Source: Vibrio astriarenae
Lineage (GTDB): Bacteria > Pseudomonadota > Gammaproteobacteria > Enterobacterales > Vibrionaceae
Assembly (NCBI RefSeq): GCF_010587385.1
Contig: NZ_CP047475.1
Span: 2,170,001-2,234,000 of the forward strand
DNA length: 64,000 bases
Direction of reading: 5' to 3'
The notes beneath the pieces were generated by a model that was given only the letters and a program-made list of their open reading frames with translations, was not told where the DNA came from and searched no databases. The position numbers were made by a program, and so were the translations under genes. This document shows positions 51,605-59,365 of this stretch, piece after piece. The first letter of the stretch is position 1. Every line of letters starts with the position of its first letter.

Positions 51605-52468
51605 CTAGCTCTGCACTGATGACAGTTCGTAGCACTCATTGATTGTTTGAATGGAGCGTTTTAGCCGACTCTCAATGTCAGCGATACTCATTAACTGCTT
51701 TTGAGATTTCAATCGCGTTCTGCCGTAAAGGTCTCGCTCCAGCATCAAAGGCTGCTCCAGACTAAAAAAAGGCATACACTTGTTCGTGAACGCATGAACA
51801 AGTAACCGACGATAGTTTCCCTGCCCATAGCCAATATCACAGCACTGCCAAACCCCTTCTTTAAGGGTAAGATCTTTTAAATGAAGATGCTCTGCAACGG
51901 ACAAACTCGCTATTGAGTGCTCCAAAACGTCTAATTCGGGGCGATGTGATAGAAAGTTACCTGGGTCAAAATTAATACCCACCACAGATGTGTCTACATC
52001 GCTAAGAAACTGAGTAAAGTCACGCGCATCATTGAGTAAATAGCTTTTTCTATCCCCCACATTTTCAATCAGTATCTTAATCCCTGACGTTCGAGCCAAC
52101 TCAAATGCTCGTCTCGCCTCACTGAAAAACTTCGACCAGCTCACCTCTCTTGGAGCATACAAAATTAGCCTAGAGCAAGACAATGCGATACACAGTTCGA
52201 CACGTCTTAACAAGAGATCGGCGCAGTTCTCGCCTGTCATCTCGCAATGAGCAGCGATTGAAGTACATTTCATGTTGTGCCAACTAAGAACTGAACGAAT
52301 CTGAATCGCATAATCTGAATTAATCATTGACTCATCTAACTCATGTATCGCACCTTGAATTAGAGCGACTTCGACATTTCTCACGCCTATCCGTGCCAAT
52401 GACTTGATTGCATCTTCAAAACTATGCCCAGCATAAGCAACTGTGCTTACTGAATAGTTTTCAAGCAT
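51605..52468 (-). CDS. Sugar (phosphate) isomerase/epimerase, TIM-barrel family, copy 1
   Basis: From ATG 52468 (GAGGAG 7 bases upstream) the 287-residue product is an AP-endonuclease-2/xylose-isomerase-type barrel. The four metal ligands of the family are visible: Glu in ILIENVGD, Asp in GINFDPGNFLSH, His in EHLHLKDLT and Glu in FFSLEQPL. Such enzymes isomerise or epimerise free sugars, sugar acids or phosphates. The start overlaps the end of the TPI-like gene by 8 bases, so it ends the leftward operon. Substrate unknown. Confidence 0.85.
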   Translation of the reverse strand: MLENYSVSTVAYAGHSFEDAIKSLARIGVRNVEVALIQGAIHELDESMINSDYAIQIRSVLSWHNMKCTSIAAHCEMTGENCADLLLRRVELCIALSCSRLILYAPREVSWSKFFSEARRAFELARTSGIKILIENVGDRKSYLLNDARDFTQFLSDVDTSVVGINFDPGNFLSHRPELDVLEHSIASLSVAEHLHLKDLTLKEGVWQCCDIGYGQGNYRRLLVHAFTNKCMPFFSLEQPLMLERDLYGRTRLKSQKQLMSIADIESRLKRSIQTINECYELSSVQS

Positions 52469-53249
52469 ACGCTTGCTCCTCAATCACTTCGCTAGCCAGT
52501 CGAATTAATCGTAAGAGCCCCTCTGGGTGCCATGCTGTTCTACCCACAAACAATCCGTCGATATTCTGCTGCCGCAGTAACATCTTAGCGTTGTGAATAT
52601 TGACACTTCCTCCATACAGCAGTGGTACCTTTTCAGCGATTGTTTTGCCATAGAGCTCAATAAGAGCAAGACGAACTGCCGATAACCCATGTTCAGCCTC
52701 TTCTGTTGTCGCAGGTAACCCCCGCTCTCCAATTGCCCAAACAGGCTCGTACGCAATGATGACTTGGCTTACCAGATCAGCTGATACTGTGTGGAGTGCT
52801 ATTTTTACTTGGCGGGATATTGATTCCGCGGTTACGCCCCAACGCTTTTCGTCTATCGTATCTCCAACGCAAATCAAAGGTTTTAGACCTTCCAATAGCG
52901 AAAGCTTAACCTTTTTATTTACCGTCGCATCCGTTTCTCCAAACCATTCTCTCCGCTCTGAATGACCAATTTCGACTAGCGTTGCTCCTATGTCTTTTGC
53001 CATTCCTACCGATATCTCTCCGGTGAAAGGACCTGCACTTTCAAAGCCCACATTTTGAACACCCGTCAAGCACCCTGTTTCGGCAAGCGATGAACCCACC
53101 TGCTTTACATACGGAAATGGCGGGACTAAAAATGTCTGTAGTTCGACGTCAACGGCCGATAAATAAGGCTTTATAAACTCACAATATCTCACCACATCAC
53201 TCTGGGTTTTATTCATTTTCCAACTAGAGCCTAGCCAAATCTTTTTCAT
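52461..53249 (-). CDS. Triosephosphate-isomerase-family protein, EryH/LerI-like
   Basis: The 262 residues have the TPI catalytic set: Lys11 in SSWKMNKT, His96 in IGHSERREWFGET, Glu168 in AYEPVWAIGE, and the LLYGGSVN phosphate loop. The normal Asn before Trp-Lys is Ser (SSWKMN instead of NWKMN). Together with the MKKIWLGS opening and LFVGRTAWHPEG end, this recalls the L-erythrulose-1-phosphate isomerases (EryH of Brucella, TpiA2). The housekeeping tpiA is not in this window. It overlaps dhaL by 4 bases (ATGA). A role as a plain second TPI for dihydroxyacetone phosphate cannot be excluded. Confidence 0.8.
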   Translation of the reverse strand: MKKIWLGSSWKMNKTQSDVVRYCEFIKPYLSAVDVELQTFLVPPFPYVKQVGSSLAETGCLTGVQNVGFESAGPFTGEISVGMAKDIGATLVEIGHSERREWFGETDATVNKKVKLSLLEGLKPLICVGDTIDEKRWGVTAESISRQVKIALHTVSADLVSQVIIAYEPVWAIGERGLPATTEEAEHGLSAVRLALIELYGKTIAEKVPLLYGGSVNIHNAKMLLRQQNIDGLFVGRTAWHPEGLLRLIRLASEVIEEQAYA

Positions 53250-53881
53250 GCTGGCTCTCCCACTAGCATCGATTCATGCATAAATTGCAAGATCAGTGAC
53301 ATAGATATGGCCCCGGGATCTGGATACCCCAGAGAACGTTCACCTAACGTTTTGGCTTTACCCGTGGTGGCAATCATTGATTTTGTCTCTTCAACCCCAT
53401 TCTTTGCCGCTTGAACAATCAGTGGCATCGATTCTACTAACGGTAAATGTGACACTTCACGTGCCATTCGTGCGGCCGGAGCTAAAGCATCAATCATCGT
53501 TTTTGCACCTTCATCCGCGCCACCGCGCTTGCAAATACCTTCAAGTCCAGCAGCCAAAAATAGTGCGATCCCTGAGGTAGTGAGTTCTGACTTTCCAGCT
53601 ACTGCTTTTCCACCCGCTCTAAACAGGGTGCCAAAGATCGCTCCTGAAGCCCCTCCCATCGTAGTTAAAAGTTTGGTGCCAACTTTGGTAAATACTTCGC
53701 CGACATTGCTGGCTTCAAAATCGAGTTCAATCATGTCATAGACATTTTGAAAACCGCGTTCGATACCAAGACCGTGGTCACCATCGCCAATGGCCTGATC
53801 CATTCGAGTTAGTAACGGTTCACTCTTTACCATATTCAATGACATATACTTGAGCATCTGTTTAGTTTCATTTTGATTCAT
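53246..53881 (-). CDS. Dihydroxyacetone kinase-type subunit L
   Basis: A 212-residue all-helical nucleotide-binding subunit. The Mg-ADP motif IGDGDHGLGIERGF near residue 28, GGASGAIFGTLFRAGGKA, GADEGAKTMIDALAPA, and the closing GYPDPGAISMSLIL are family marks. Together with the DhaK neighbour it phosphorylates a short ketose, either dihydroxyacetone or a tetrulose. No PTS-type DhaM is in the locus, so the phosphate donor (ATP or PTS) is open. ATG 53881 has GAGG 8 bases upstream and lies 2 bases after dhaK. Confidence 0.88.
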   Translation of the reverse strand: MNQNETKQMLKYMSLNMVKSEPLLTRMDQAIGDGDHGLGIERGFQNVYDMIELDFEASNVGEVFTKVGTKLLTTMGGASGAIFGTLFRAGGKAVAGKSELTTSGIALFLAAGLEGICKRGGADEGAKTMIDALAPAARMAREVSHLPLVESMPLIVQAAKNGVEETKSMIATTGKAKTLGERSLGYPDPGAISMSLILQFMHESMLVGEPA

Positions 53882-53883
53882 GG

Positions 53884-54885
53884 TTATTTCCTCAACGCGA
53901 ACGATTGACAAGGGGCTTGATAGAGTGACTTCAGTTGATCATCGAGTTTAAGAAGTGAGATAGACCAACCCGACATTTCCAGCGACGTGCAATATCCACC
54001 AATCAGGTTATCAACCACGGTCACCCTTTTTTCATTTAGGAATCGATGAACAGTTCGGTTGGCGATAAGCAGTTCCATTTGAGTCGAAGCTCCAAGGTTA
54101 TTGACTAACACAGCGACCTCATCACCTGCTTGAAGGCCAGCCTCATGCTCAAGTTTGGACATCACGTCCAATACCACATCATCTGCGCTAGAGAGCGGCG
54201 ATTTACCCACTCCCGGCTCACCATGCAGGCCCATTCCAACCTCAATCTCATCGTCGGCGATCTGGAAATTAAACTCGTCATTCCTTGGAATCGCACATGG
54301 ACCGAGAGCAACACCAATAGAGCTGGTTCGTTTTAGTGCATACTCGGCAGCAGCAACGACTTGTTCAAAACTGTCTCCTCGTGCCGCTGCGGCACCGGCT
54401 ATTTTGAGAACAAATAACGCCCCGGCTATGCCTCGACGCTCCTTTTGGTTGTCCATTGGTGCTGAAATAACGTCATCATTGACCCTGACTGTATGAGTTC
54501 TAACACCCTCGTCTTCCAACAGTTCAGCAGCTATATCGAAGTTCATGTTGTCACCGGCATAGTTGCCGTAAATAAACACCACACCATTTTCGGCATTGAG
54601 CGCCATAGCGGTTTCGAAAATGGCATCAGGTGTCGGTGCCGCAAATACATCACCAATGGCAACCGCATCCGCTAGACCCTCACCAACATAGCCACCATAC
54701 ATAGGCTCGTGACCAGCACCGCCTCCTGTAAACACGGCAACCTTGCCATTGAGTGGTGCCTTACGGATTGCGCAGGTAAACTGTGAGATAGGCTCCAGGT
54801 CAATTTGCATCGCCGCCACAAAGCCTTCGAATTGCTCACGCGCAACAACGTTTTTGTCGTTAATCAATTTCTTTGGTTTTCTCAT
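53884..54885 (-). CDS. Dihydroxyacetone kinase-type subunit K
   Basis: From ATG 54885 (AAGGAG 6 bases upstream) the product has 333 residues. DhaK features are the substrate-binding loop FTGGGAGHEPMYGGYVGEG, YGNYAGDNMNFDIA, and the His that forms a hemiaminal with the ketose substrate in MGLHGEPGVGKSP. It keeps the full active site, so it is expected to be functional. Erythrulose kinases of tetritol pathways (LerK, DerK) belong to the same family. It lies between the RpiB-type gene and dhaL. Confidence 0.88.
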   Translation of the reverse strand: MRKPKKLINDKNVVAREQFEGFVAAMQIDLEPISQFTCAIRKAPLNGKVAVFTGGGAGHEPMYGGYVGEGLADAVAIGDVFAAPTPDAIFETAMALNAENGVVFIYGNYAGDNMNFDIAAELLEDEGVRTHTVRVNDDVISAPMDNQKERRGIAGALFVLKIAGAAAARGDSFEQVVAAAEYALKRTSSIGVALGPCAIPRNDEFNFQIADDEIEVGMGLHGEPGVGKSPLSSADDVVLDVMSKLEHEAGLQAGDEVAVLVNNLGASTQMELLIANRTVHRFLNEKRVTVVDNLIGGYCTSLEMSGWSISLLKLDDQLKSLYQAPCQSFALRK

Positions 54886-54902
54886 CGCACTCTCCTTCGT
54901 CA

Positions 54903-55358
54903 CTAGTCCGCGTGAATTTCTGCTTCGATTTCGCAGATTCTTTGCACTTTGGGCTTGGAGGATTCATCAATTTCTTCAGCATTTAGCCATGCCTCCAAGA
55001 TGGTTTTAGCAAGCTCGACGCCAATCACTCGCTCCCCCATCGTGATGATCTGCGCACCGTTACTCTTTCTTGCTCTCACTGCAGAAAAAACGTCATGACA
55101 TAATGCAGCACGTATACCCGGCACCTTGTTAGCGACAATAGACACACCGATACCGGTACCACAAACAATAATTCCGCGCTCATGAGTATTATCGGCCACT
55201 TTTTTAGCGACACGTTCAGCGATATCTGCGTATAAGTTAGACACACCTCTTGGAGCCTCACTATAATCGATGTATTTATAACCTAACTTATCTAAATGAT
55301 TACAAAGCTCATATTTTAAATTCACTGCCGCGTCATCGCAGCCAATTGCAATACTCAT
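54903..55358 (-). CDS. RpiB/LacA-family sugar-phosphate isomerase, EryI-like
   Basis: From ATG 55358 the 151-residue product has the RpiB fold with the general base Cys66 in IVCGTGIGVSIVANK. Compared from memory with E. coli RpiB, the ring-opening His99 is Ser (RARKSNGAQIITMG). The first His10 is Asp (GCDDAAV), and the phosphate-binding Arg133 and Arg137 are Ser and Lys. The block HDVFSAVRARKSNGAQIITM resembles EryI, the D-erythrulose-4-phosphate/D-erythrose-4-phosphate isomerase. A four-carbon sugar phosphate cannot close a furanose ring, so loss of the ring-opening His is logical. It is first in the leftward operon. Confidence 0.82.
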   Translation of the reverse strand: MSIAIGCDDAAVNLKYELCNHLDKLGYKYIDYSEAPRGVSNLYADIAERVAKKVADNTHERGIIVCGTGIGVSIVANKVPGIRAALCHDVFSAVRARKSNGAQIITMGERVIGVELAKTILEAWLNAEEIDESSKPKVQRICEIEAEIHAD

Positions 55359-55370
55359 ATAACCCCCCAA

Positions 55371-55754
55371 TTAATAAAGTGGATTGAACAACACTCATTA
55401 TTAAAGTACTTCATTTTTCACAAGCCATATTTGAATTGAGTCACAAAGAATTTATTAATTTATTTCTTATTAATTCTGTAAATTAACCATTAAATAAAAT
55501 TCTTTTATATTTTCTTTCTGTAAGTTTGCGTATTTGCAAAATAAATTATTTCACCAACCTAGTGTTTTAATATTCTTTTTTTGTACATTAATTCACTAGC
55601 AAAATATGTTAATTTTTATTAATTACCGTGACTCAGGTCGCGTTTGAAGTGCACTGTATATTTTATACTCAGTAGCAATTAACGGATGTTTTAATAAATT
55701 TTTTATTGAATGCGGTAGTAAATTAATTGATTTGGCTCAAACCTTGGTTTTTGA
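55371..55754. promoter_or_regulatory. AT-rich divergent regulatory region of the catabolic locus
   Basis: No gene is seen between the leftward operon and the GntR-type regulator. The word TTATTAATT appears three times (about 55451, 55467 and 55616), and TTGTACA at about 55580 is a short palindrome-like element. Any of these may be operators for the GntR protein. The stretch is notably richer in A and T than its flanks. Confidence 0.45.
55430..55445 (-). promoter_or_regulatory. CRP-like site upstream of the rpiB-dhaKL operon
   Basis: TTTGA-ATTGAG-TCACA matches TGTGA-N6-TCACA in 9 of 10 positions. It lies 72-87 bases before the rpiB-type start, which fits cAMP-CRP activation of a sugar operon. 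Confidence 0.5.
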
Positions 55755-56429
55755 ATGGAGACAGTGGTAATCACTATGAAACTATCAGAGCAAGCTTACA
55801 ACAAGCTTAAATGTATGATTTTAGAGAACAAATTCAGAATAAATCAGCAATTACTGGTTGATGAGGCGGTCGAAATCTGTGGCTTTAGCAGAACTCCTGT
55901 GAGAGAAGCTCTGCTAAGGCTACAACAAGATGGGCTGATAAAACTCCACCCAAGGCACGGACTAAAGATATGTGCATTGTCAAGACGTGACGTAGAAGAG
56001 CTTTACGAGCTGATCGCTCATTTGGAAGTGATGGCACTCGATATTTGCATATCAAAGGGGCTAACCGAAGAGCAATTGAATATACTTCGTAACTACACAG
56101 CCCAAATGGAACAAGCACTTGATGATAACGACATTCAAAAATGGGCGATACATGACTTTGCGTTTCATGACCAGATTTTTCAATATACTGAAAACTCTCG
56201 ACTTATAGAAACTGCCAGGAAATATAACGAACAAAATAAGCGCTGCAAAGATATTGTCATTAAACTTAGGCCCTTACCTTGGGATTCGATTATCGAACAT
56301 AACAAATTAATTGACACTCTACAGTCTGGCAATATTGACGAAGCGAGAGAAATGCATTTAACACACTGGGATCAGGTATCTAAGCAATTTATTGAATTCT
56401 TAGAAAATTACCACTTCTTAGATAAGTAG
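55755..56429 (+). CDS. GntR-family (FadR/FCD) transcriptional regulator
   Basis: A 224-residue regulator with a winged helix at the N-terminus (AYNKLKCMILENKFRINQQL, then CGFSRTPVREALLRLQQDGLIKLHPRHG). An all-helical FCD domain follows, with the metal-site style DFAFHDQIF and the later HNKLIDTL and HLTHWDQV. FCD regulators bind sugar acids or other small carboxylates and are usually repressors. The start is ATG 55755, or ATG 55776 seven codons later. It heads the rightward operon and divides the two catabolic units, so it is their natural controller. Confidence 0.9.
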   Translation: METVVITMKLSEQAYNKLKCMILENKFRINQQLLVDEAVEICGFSRTPVREALLRLQQDGLIKLHPRHGLKICALSRRDVEELYELIAHLEVMALDICISKGLTEEQLNILRNYTAQMEQALDDNDIQKWAIHDFAFHDQIFQYTENSRLIETARKYNEQNKRCKDIVIKLRPLPWDSIIEHNKLIDTLQSGNIDEAREMHLTHWDQVSKQFIEFLENYHFLDK

Positions 56430-56483
56430 CATAAAACCAAATAACTAACCTTTGAATTATATCCTATTTAAGGAGGGGCACTT

Positions 56484-57308
56484 ATGTCCAAAATAAGTGT
56501 AGACGAGCTATACAAAATAGCGAATGACGTCAGGATTGATATTCTCGATATGGTTTATCAAGCCCAATCTGGTCACATTGGTGGTTCGTTCTCGGCTGCT
56601 GAAATTGTCACGACGCTCTATTTTTCTGAAATGAACAATCTCGACCCCACTAATCCAAAGCAGAGCAATCGCGACCGTTTCGTTCTCTCCAAAGGTCACG
56701 CATGTCCAGTGTGGTATGCCTGCCTGTCGCGTCTTGGCTATTTCAATAAGTCACACCTTCAGACACTAAGGCAGATTAATAGCATTTTGCAGGGACACCC
56801 TGACATGAAGAGCACTCCAGGGATCGACATTACCACAGGTTCACTAGGCCACGGCTGTGCCGCCGCTACCGGTATGGCATTGGAAGGCCAACTTGCAAAA
56901 GACGGGCGCCGTGTTTACTCCCTTCTCGGTGATGGTGAGTTAAATGAGGGGGTCGTTTGGGAAACCGCGATGGCAGCAGCTAAGTACAAGCTCGACAATC
57001 TGGTTTTCTTTGTCGACAAAAACAATCTACAGATGGATGGCACTAGCGACCAAATCATGCCGCTTCTCAGCATTGAGGATAAGTTTGCTTCTTTTGGATG
57101 GAATGTGATGACGATCGACGGTCACAGCATCGAACAGATTTTGAGTGCGCTTAATGAAGCGCGCGAATATAAAGGCAAACCTACCTGTATCGTCGCCAAC
57201 ACCGTCAAGGGTAAAGGCGTTAACTTCATGGAAGACGTTCGCAATTGGCACGGTAAAGCGCCAAGCGATGACGAGTTCCGAGCTGCTCGAGCTGAGTTGA
57301 TCGCTTAA
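56484..57308 (+). CDS. Transketolase N-terminal subunit
   Basis: The 274 residues are the thiamine-diphosphate (Pyr-phosphate) half of transketolase: GHIGGSFSAAEIVTTLYF, SKGHACPVWYACL, GHPDMKSTPGIDITTGSLGHG, and the ThDP motif LLGDGELNEGVVWETAMAAA...DKNN. Split transketolases occur as pairs with dedicated roles, for example apulose-4-phosphate transketolase (AptA/AptB) and sulfofructose transketolase (SqwG/SqwH). A consensus ribosome site AAGGAGG stands 9 bases before ATG. The partner follows 20 bases on. Confidence 0.93.
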   Translation: MSKISVDELYKIANDVRIDILDMVYQAQSGHIGGSFSAAEIVTTLYFSEMNNLDPTNPKQSNRDRFVLSKGHACPVWYACLSRLGYFNKSHLQTLRQINSILQGHPDMKSTPGIDITTGSLGHGCAAATGMALEGQLAKDGRRVYSLLGDGELNEGVVWETAMAAAKYKLDNLVFFVDKNNLQMDGTSDQIMPLLSIEDKFASFGWNVMTIDGHSIEQILSALNEAREYKGKPTCIVANTVKGKGVNFMEDVRNWHGKAPSDDEFRAARAELIA

Positions 57309-57327
57309 TTTAAGGAAAGGTATTCAC

Positions 57328-58293
57328 ATGCTTACAGTCACTAAATCCAATACACCGACACGTCTTGCCTTCGCCGAGCGAATGGTTGAGTACGGCGAAC
57401 TAAACACTGATTTTGCGGTCTTTGAAGCTGACATTGGTTATTCCACCAACTCTTATCTCTTCAACAACAAATACCCTGACCGCTATTTTCAAATGGGCAT
57501 CGCCGAGTTTGGCATGATGGCTTCAGCGTCAGGTATGGCAGCAAATGGTCGACCTGTTGTAGTAGCAGGTTACGGCGTGTTCCTGACTATGCGAGCACTA
57601 GAGAGCGTACGAAGCTTCATTTGCTATCCGAACCTCAACGTTAAATTAATGTCATCTCACGGCGGCACAACAGCCGCTATTGATGGTGTCACGCACCAAG
57701 CCTCTGAAGATATGGCGTTAATGTCAACGCTACCGAATATGCATGTTTTTGCCCCATGTGATAGTGCGTCTAGCCGAGCCCTGTTCGATGTCACTATGGA
57801 AACGCAAGGCCCAGTATACTGCCGCCTAATGCGCGATGCCTACTATGAGCTCTACGATGAAACCGCAGAGTTTAAGTGTGGCGGCAGCAATACCTTATCG
57901 AAAGGGGCTGATATCACCCTTATTTCCTATGGTGACATCCTATTCCAAGCGCTTGACGCGGCCAACGAACTCAAAGCGGCTGGAATCAACGTAGAGCTTA
58001 TCGATGCCTACAGTGTCAAGCCATTGGACTGGAAAACCATCAGTGCTTCTATCAAAAAAACAGGTCGCGTCATTGTCGCTGAGGGTCATCAAAAACGTAA
58101 CGGTATGGCTTATGACATCGCTACTCGGATGGCAAAAGAGCAGATTCACGCACAGTTCGATCACCTAGGGCTAGACGACACCTTCGCTGAATCCGGAGCA
58201 TATCCACTGCTTCTAGACAAGTATGGGTTGTCTTCCAAACACATCATCGACTGCGCCAGTGCCATGTTGGTGTTGGCCGAACCTACCGTTTAG
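57328..58293 (+). CDS. Transketolase C-terminal subunit
   Basis: The pyrimidine-binding and C-terminal half: FAVFEADIGYSTNSYLF, MGIAEFGMMASASGMAANGRPVV with the catalytic Glu, and DGVTHQASEDMALMSTLPNMHVFAPCD. The C-terminal domain has IDAYSVKPLDWKTI. The 321-residue length is typical for a split pair. With the neighbouring subunit it would form a full enzyme that transfers two-carbon units between a ketose (or hydroxypyruvate) and an aldose. Substrate residues are not predictable by eye. Confidence 0.92.
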   Translation: MLTVTKSNTPTRLAFAERMVEYGELNTDFAVFEADIGYSTNSYLFNNKYPDRYFQMGIAEFGMMASASGMAANGRPVVVAGYGVFLTMRALESVRSFICYPNLNVKLMSSHGGTTAAIDGVTHQASEDMALMSTLPNMHVFAPCDSASSRALFDVTMETQGPVYCRLMRDAYYELYDETAEFKCGGSNTLSKGADITLISYGDILFQALDAANELKAAGINVELIDAYSVKPLDWKTISASIKKTGRVIVAEGHQKRNGMAYDIATRMAKEQIHAQFDHLGLDDTFAESGAYPLLLDKYGLSSKHIIDCASAMLVLAEPTV

Positions 58294-58326
58294 CAATGAA
58301 ATTTAGGCAAGTGCCTAAGGAGATTT

Positions 58327-59295
58327 ATGTTTAAGCACGCTGTAATTACCCCGTTTTTAGGCCAGCAAAGGGATCGTTTCTCTGAATATAACGAACCCAA
58401 AACGCTGGAACAGAAACTACAAACACTTCGTACTATCGACGGTATGACGGGGGCCGAGTTGGTGTACCCCTACGAAGTGAACTACGACAATCTGGCCGAG
58501 CTCAAGCTGTTATTAGTCAAATATGATGTGAAAGTGGCGTGTATCAACGTCAATGTTAAGGTGGAGAAAGAATTCATTTCTGGTGGGTTGACCTCCCCAG
58601 ATAAGGCCGTACGCGAGCGAGCGGTTAGCTTTATCAAAGAGGCAAAAGACTACGCAGAAGAAGTGGGAGCAGACAAAGTTCAGTGCTGCCCTTTAAGCGA
58701 TGGCTATGAGTTTAGCTTCCAAGCAGACTATGTTGAAACATGGCAGCGTCTGTGCGAAACCTTTGGCGAAGCTGGCGACTACAAACCGCACATCCCTCTG
58801 TTCATTGAGTACAAACCCAACGAAGTACGTGGGCGTTGTTACCTCGATAATGCCGCCAAGACCATCTGTCTAATCAAAGACATTGGCAATCCCAATATTG
58901 GCGTCACTCTAGACTACGGTCATTCGCTTTATGGAGACAACAACCCGGCCGAAGAGCTCGCCCTGCTCAATTCTCTCGATATGAAGTACTACATCCATAT
59001 CAACGATAACGACGGTAAGTGGGACTGGGATTACTTCTGTGGAAGCAGAAGCTTAATGCAATATATTGAATTTATTTACTATCTGAAGAAGTTTAACTAC
59101 CAAGGTTGGCTTACATCAGATACCTCTCCGACTCGATGGGATATTGTAAAGATGTTTGAAGCGAACATTCGAATGACTAATCGTATCTCCTCGCGCATCG
59201 ACACGATCGGTATGGAGACTTTTGGCGAAAGTTTGAGAAAGAAAGAGTACATGGATATCTGGGCCGATTTAGAGAGCTATTTCATCAAAATCTAA
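58327..59295 (+). CDS. Sugar (phosphate) isomerase/epimerase, TIM-barrel family, copy 2
   Basis: A 322-residue xylose-isomerase-type barrel. Metal ligands fit: Glu in PLFIEYKPNEVRGR, Asp in GVTLDYGHSLYG, His in YYIHINDNDGKWDWDYF, and a late carboxylate near WLTSDTSP. The sequence is unlike the copy at 51605, so it should act on a different substrate. D-apiose isomerase and related free-sugar isomerases are in this family, which fits a free-sugar entry step. It follows the transketolase genes by 33 bases with AAGGAG before ATG. Confidence 0.85.
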   Translation: MFKHAVITPFLGQQRDRFSEYNEPKTLEQKLQTLRTIDGMTGAELVYPYEVNYDNLAELKLLLVKYDVKVACINVNVKVEKEFISGGLTSPDKAVRERAVSFIKEAKDYAEEVGADKVQCCPLSDGYEFSFQADYVETWQRLCETFGEAGDYKPHIPLFIEYKPNEVRGRCYLDNAAKTICLIKDIGNPNIGVTLDYGHSLYGDNNPAEELALLNSLDMKYYIHINDNDGKWDWDYFCGSRSLMQYIEFIYYLKKFNYQGWLTSDTSPTRWDIVKMFEANIRMTNRISSRIDTIGMETFGESLRKKEYMDIWADLESYFIKI

Positions 59296-59365
59296 CCCCA
59301 GTCGAGTAACCAGCAGTAATAGTCTGGCACAAGATCAGATACTGCATTCAAACAAGGTGAAACAA

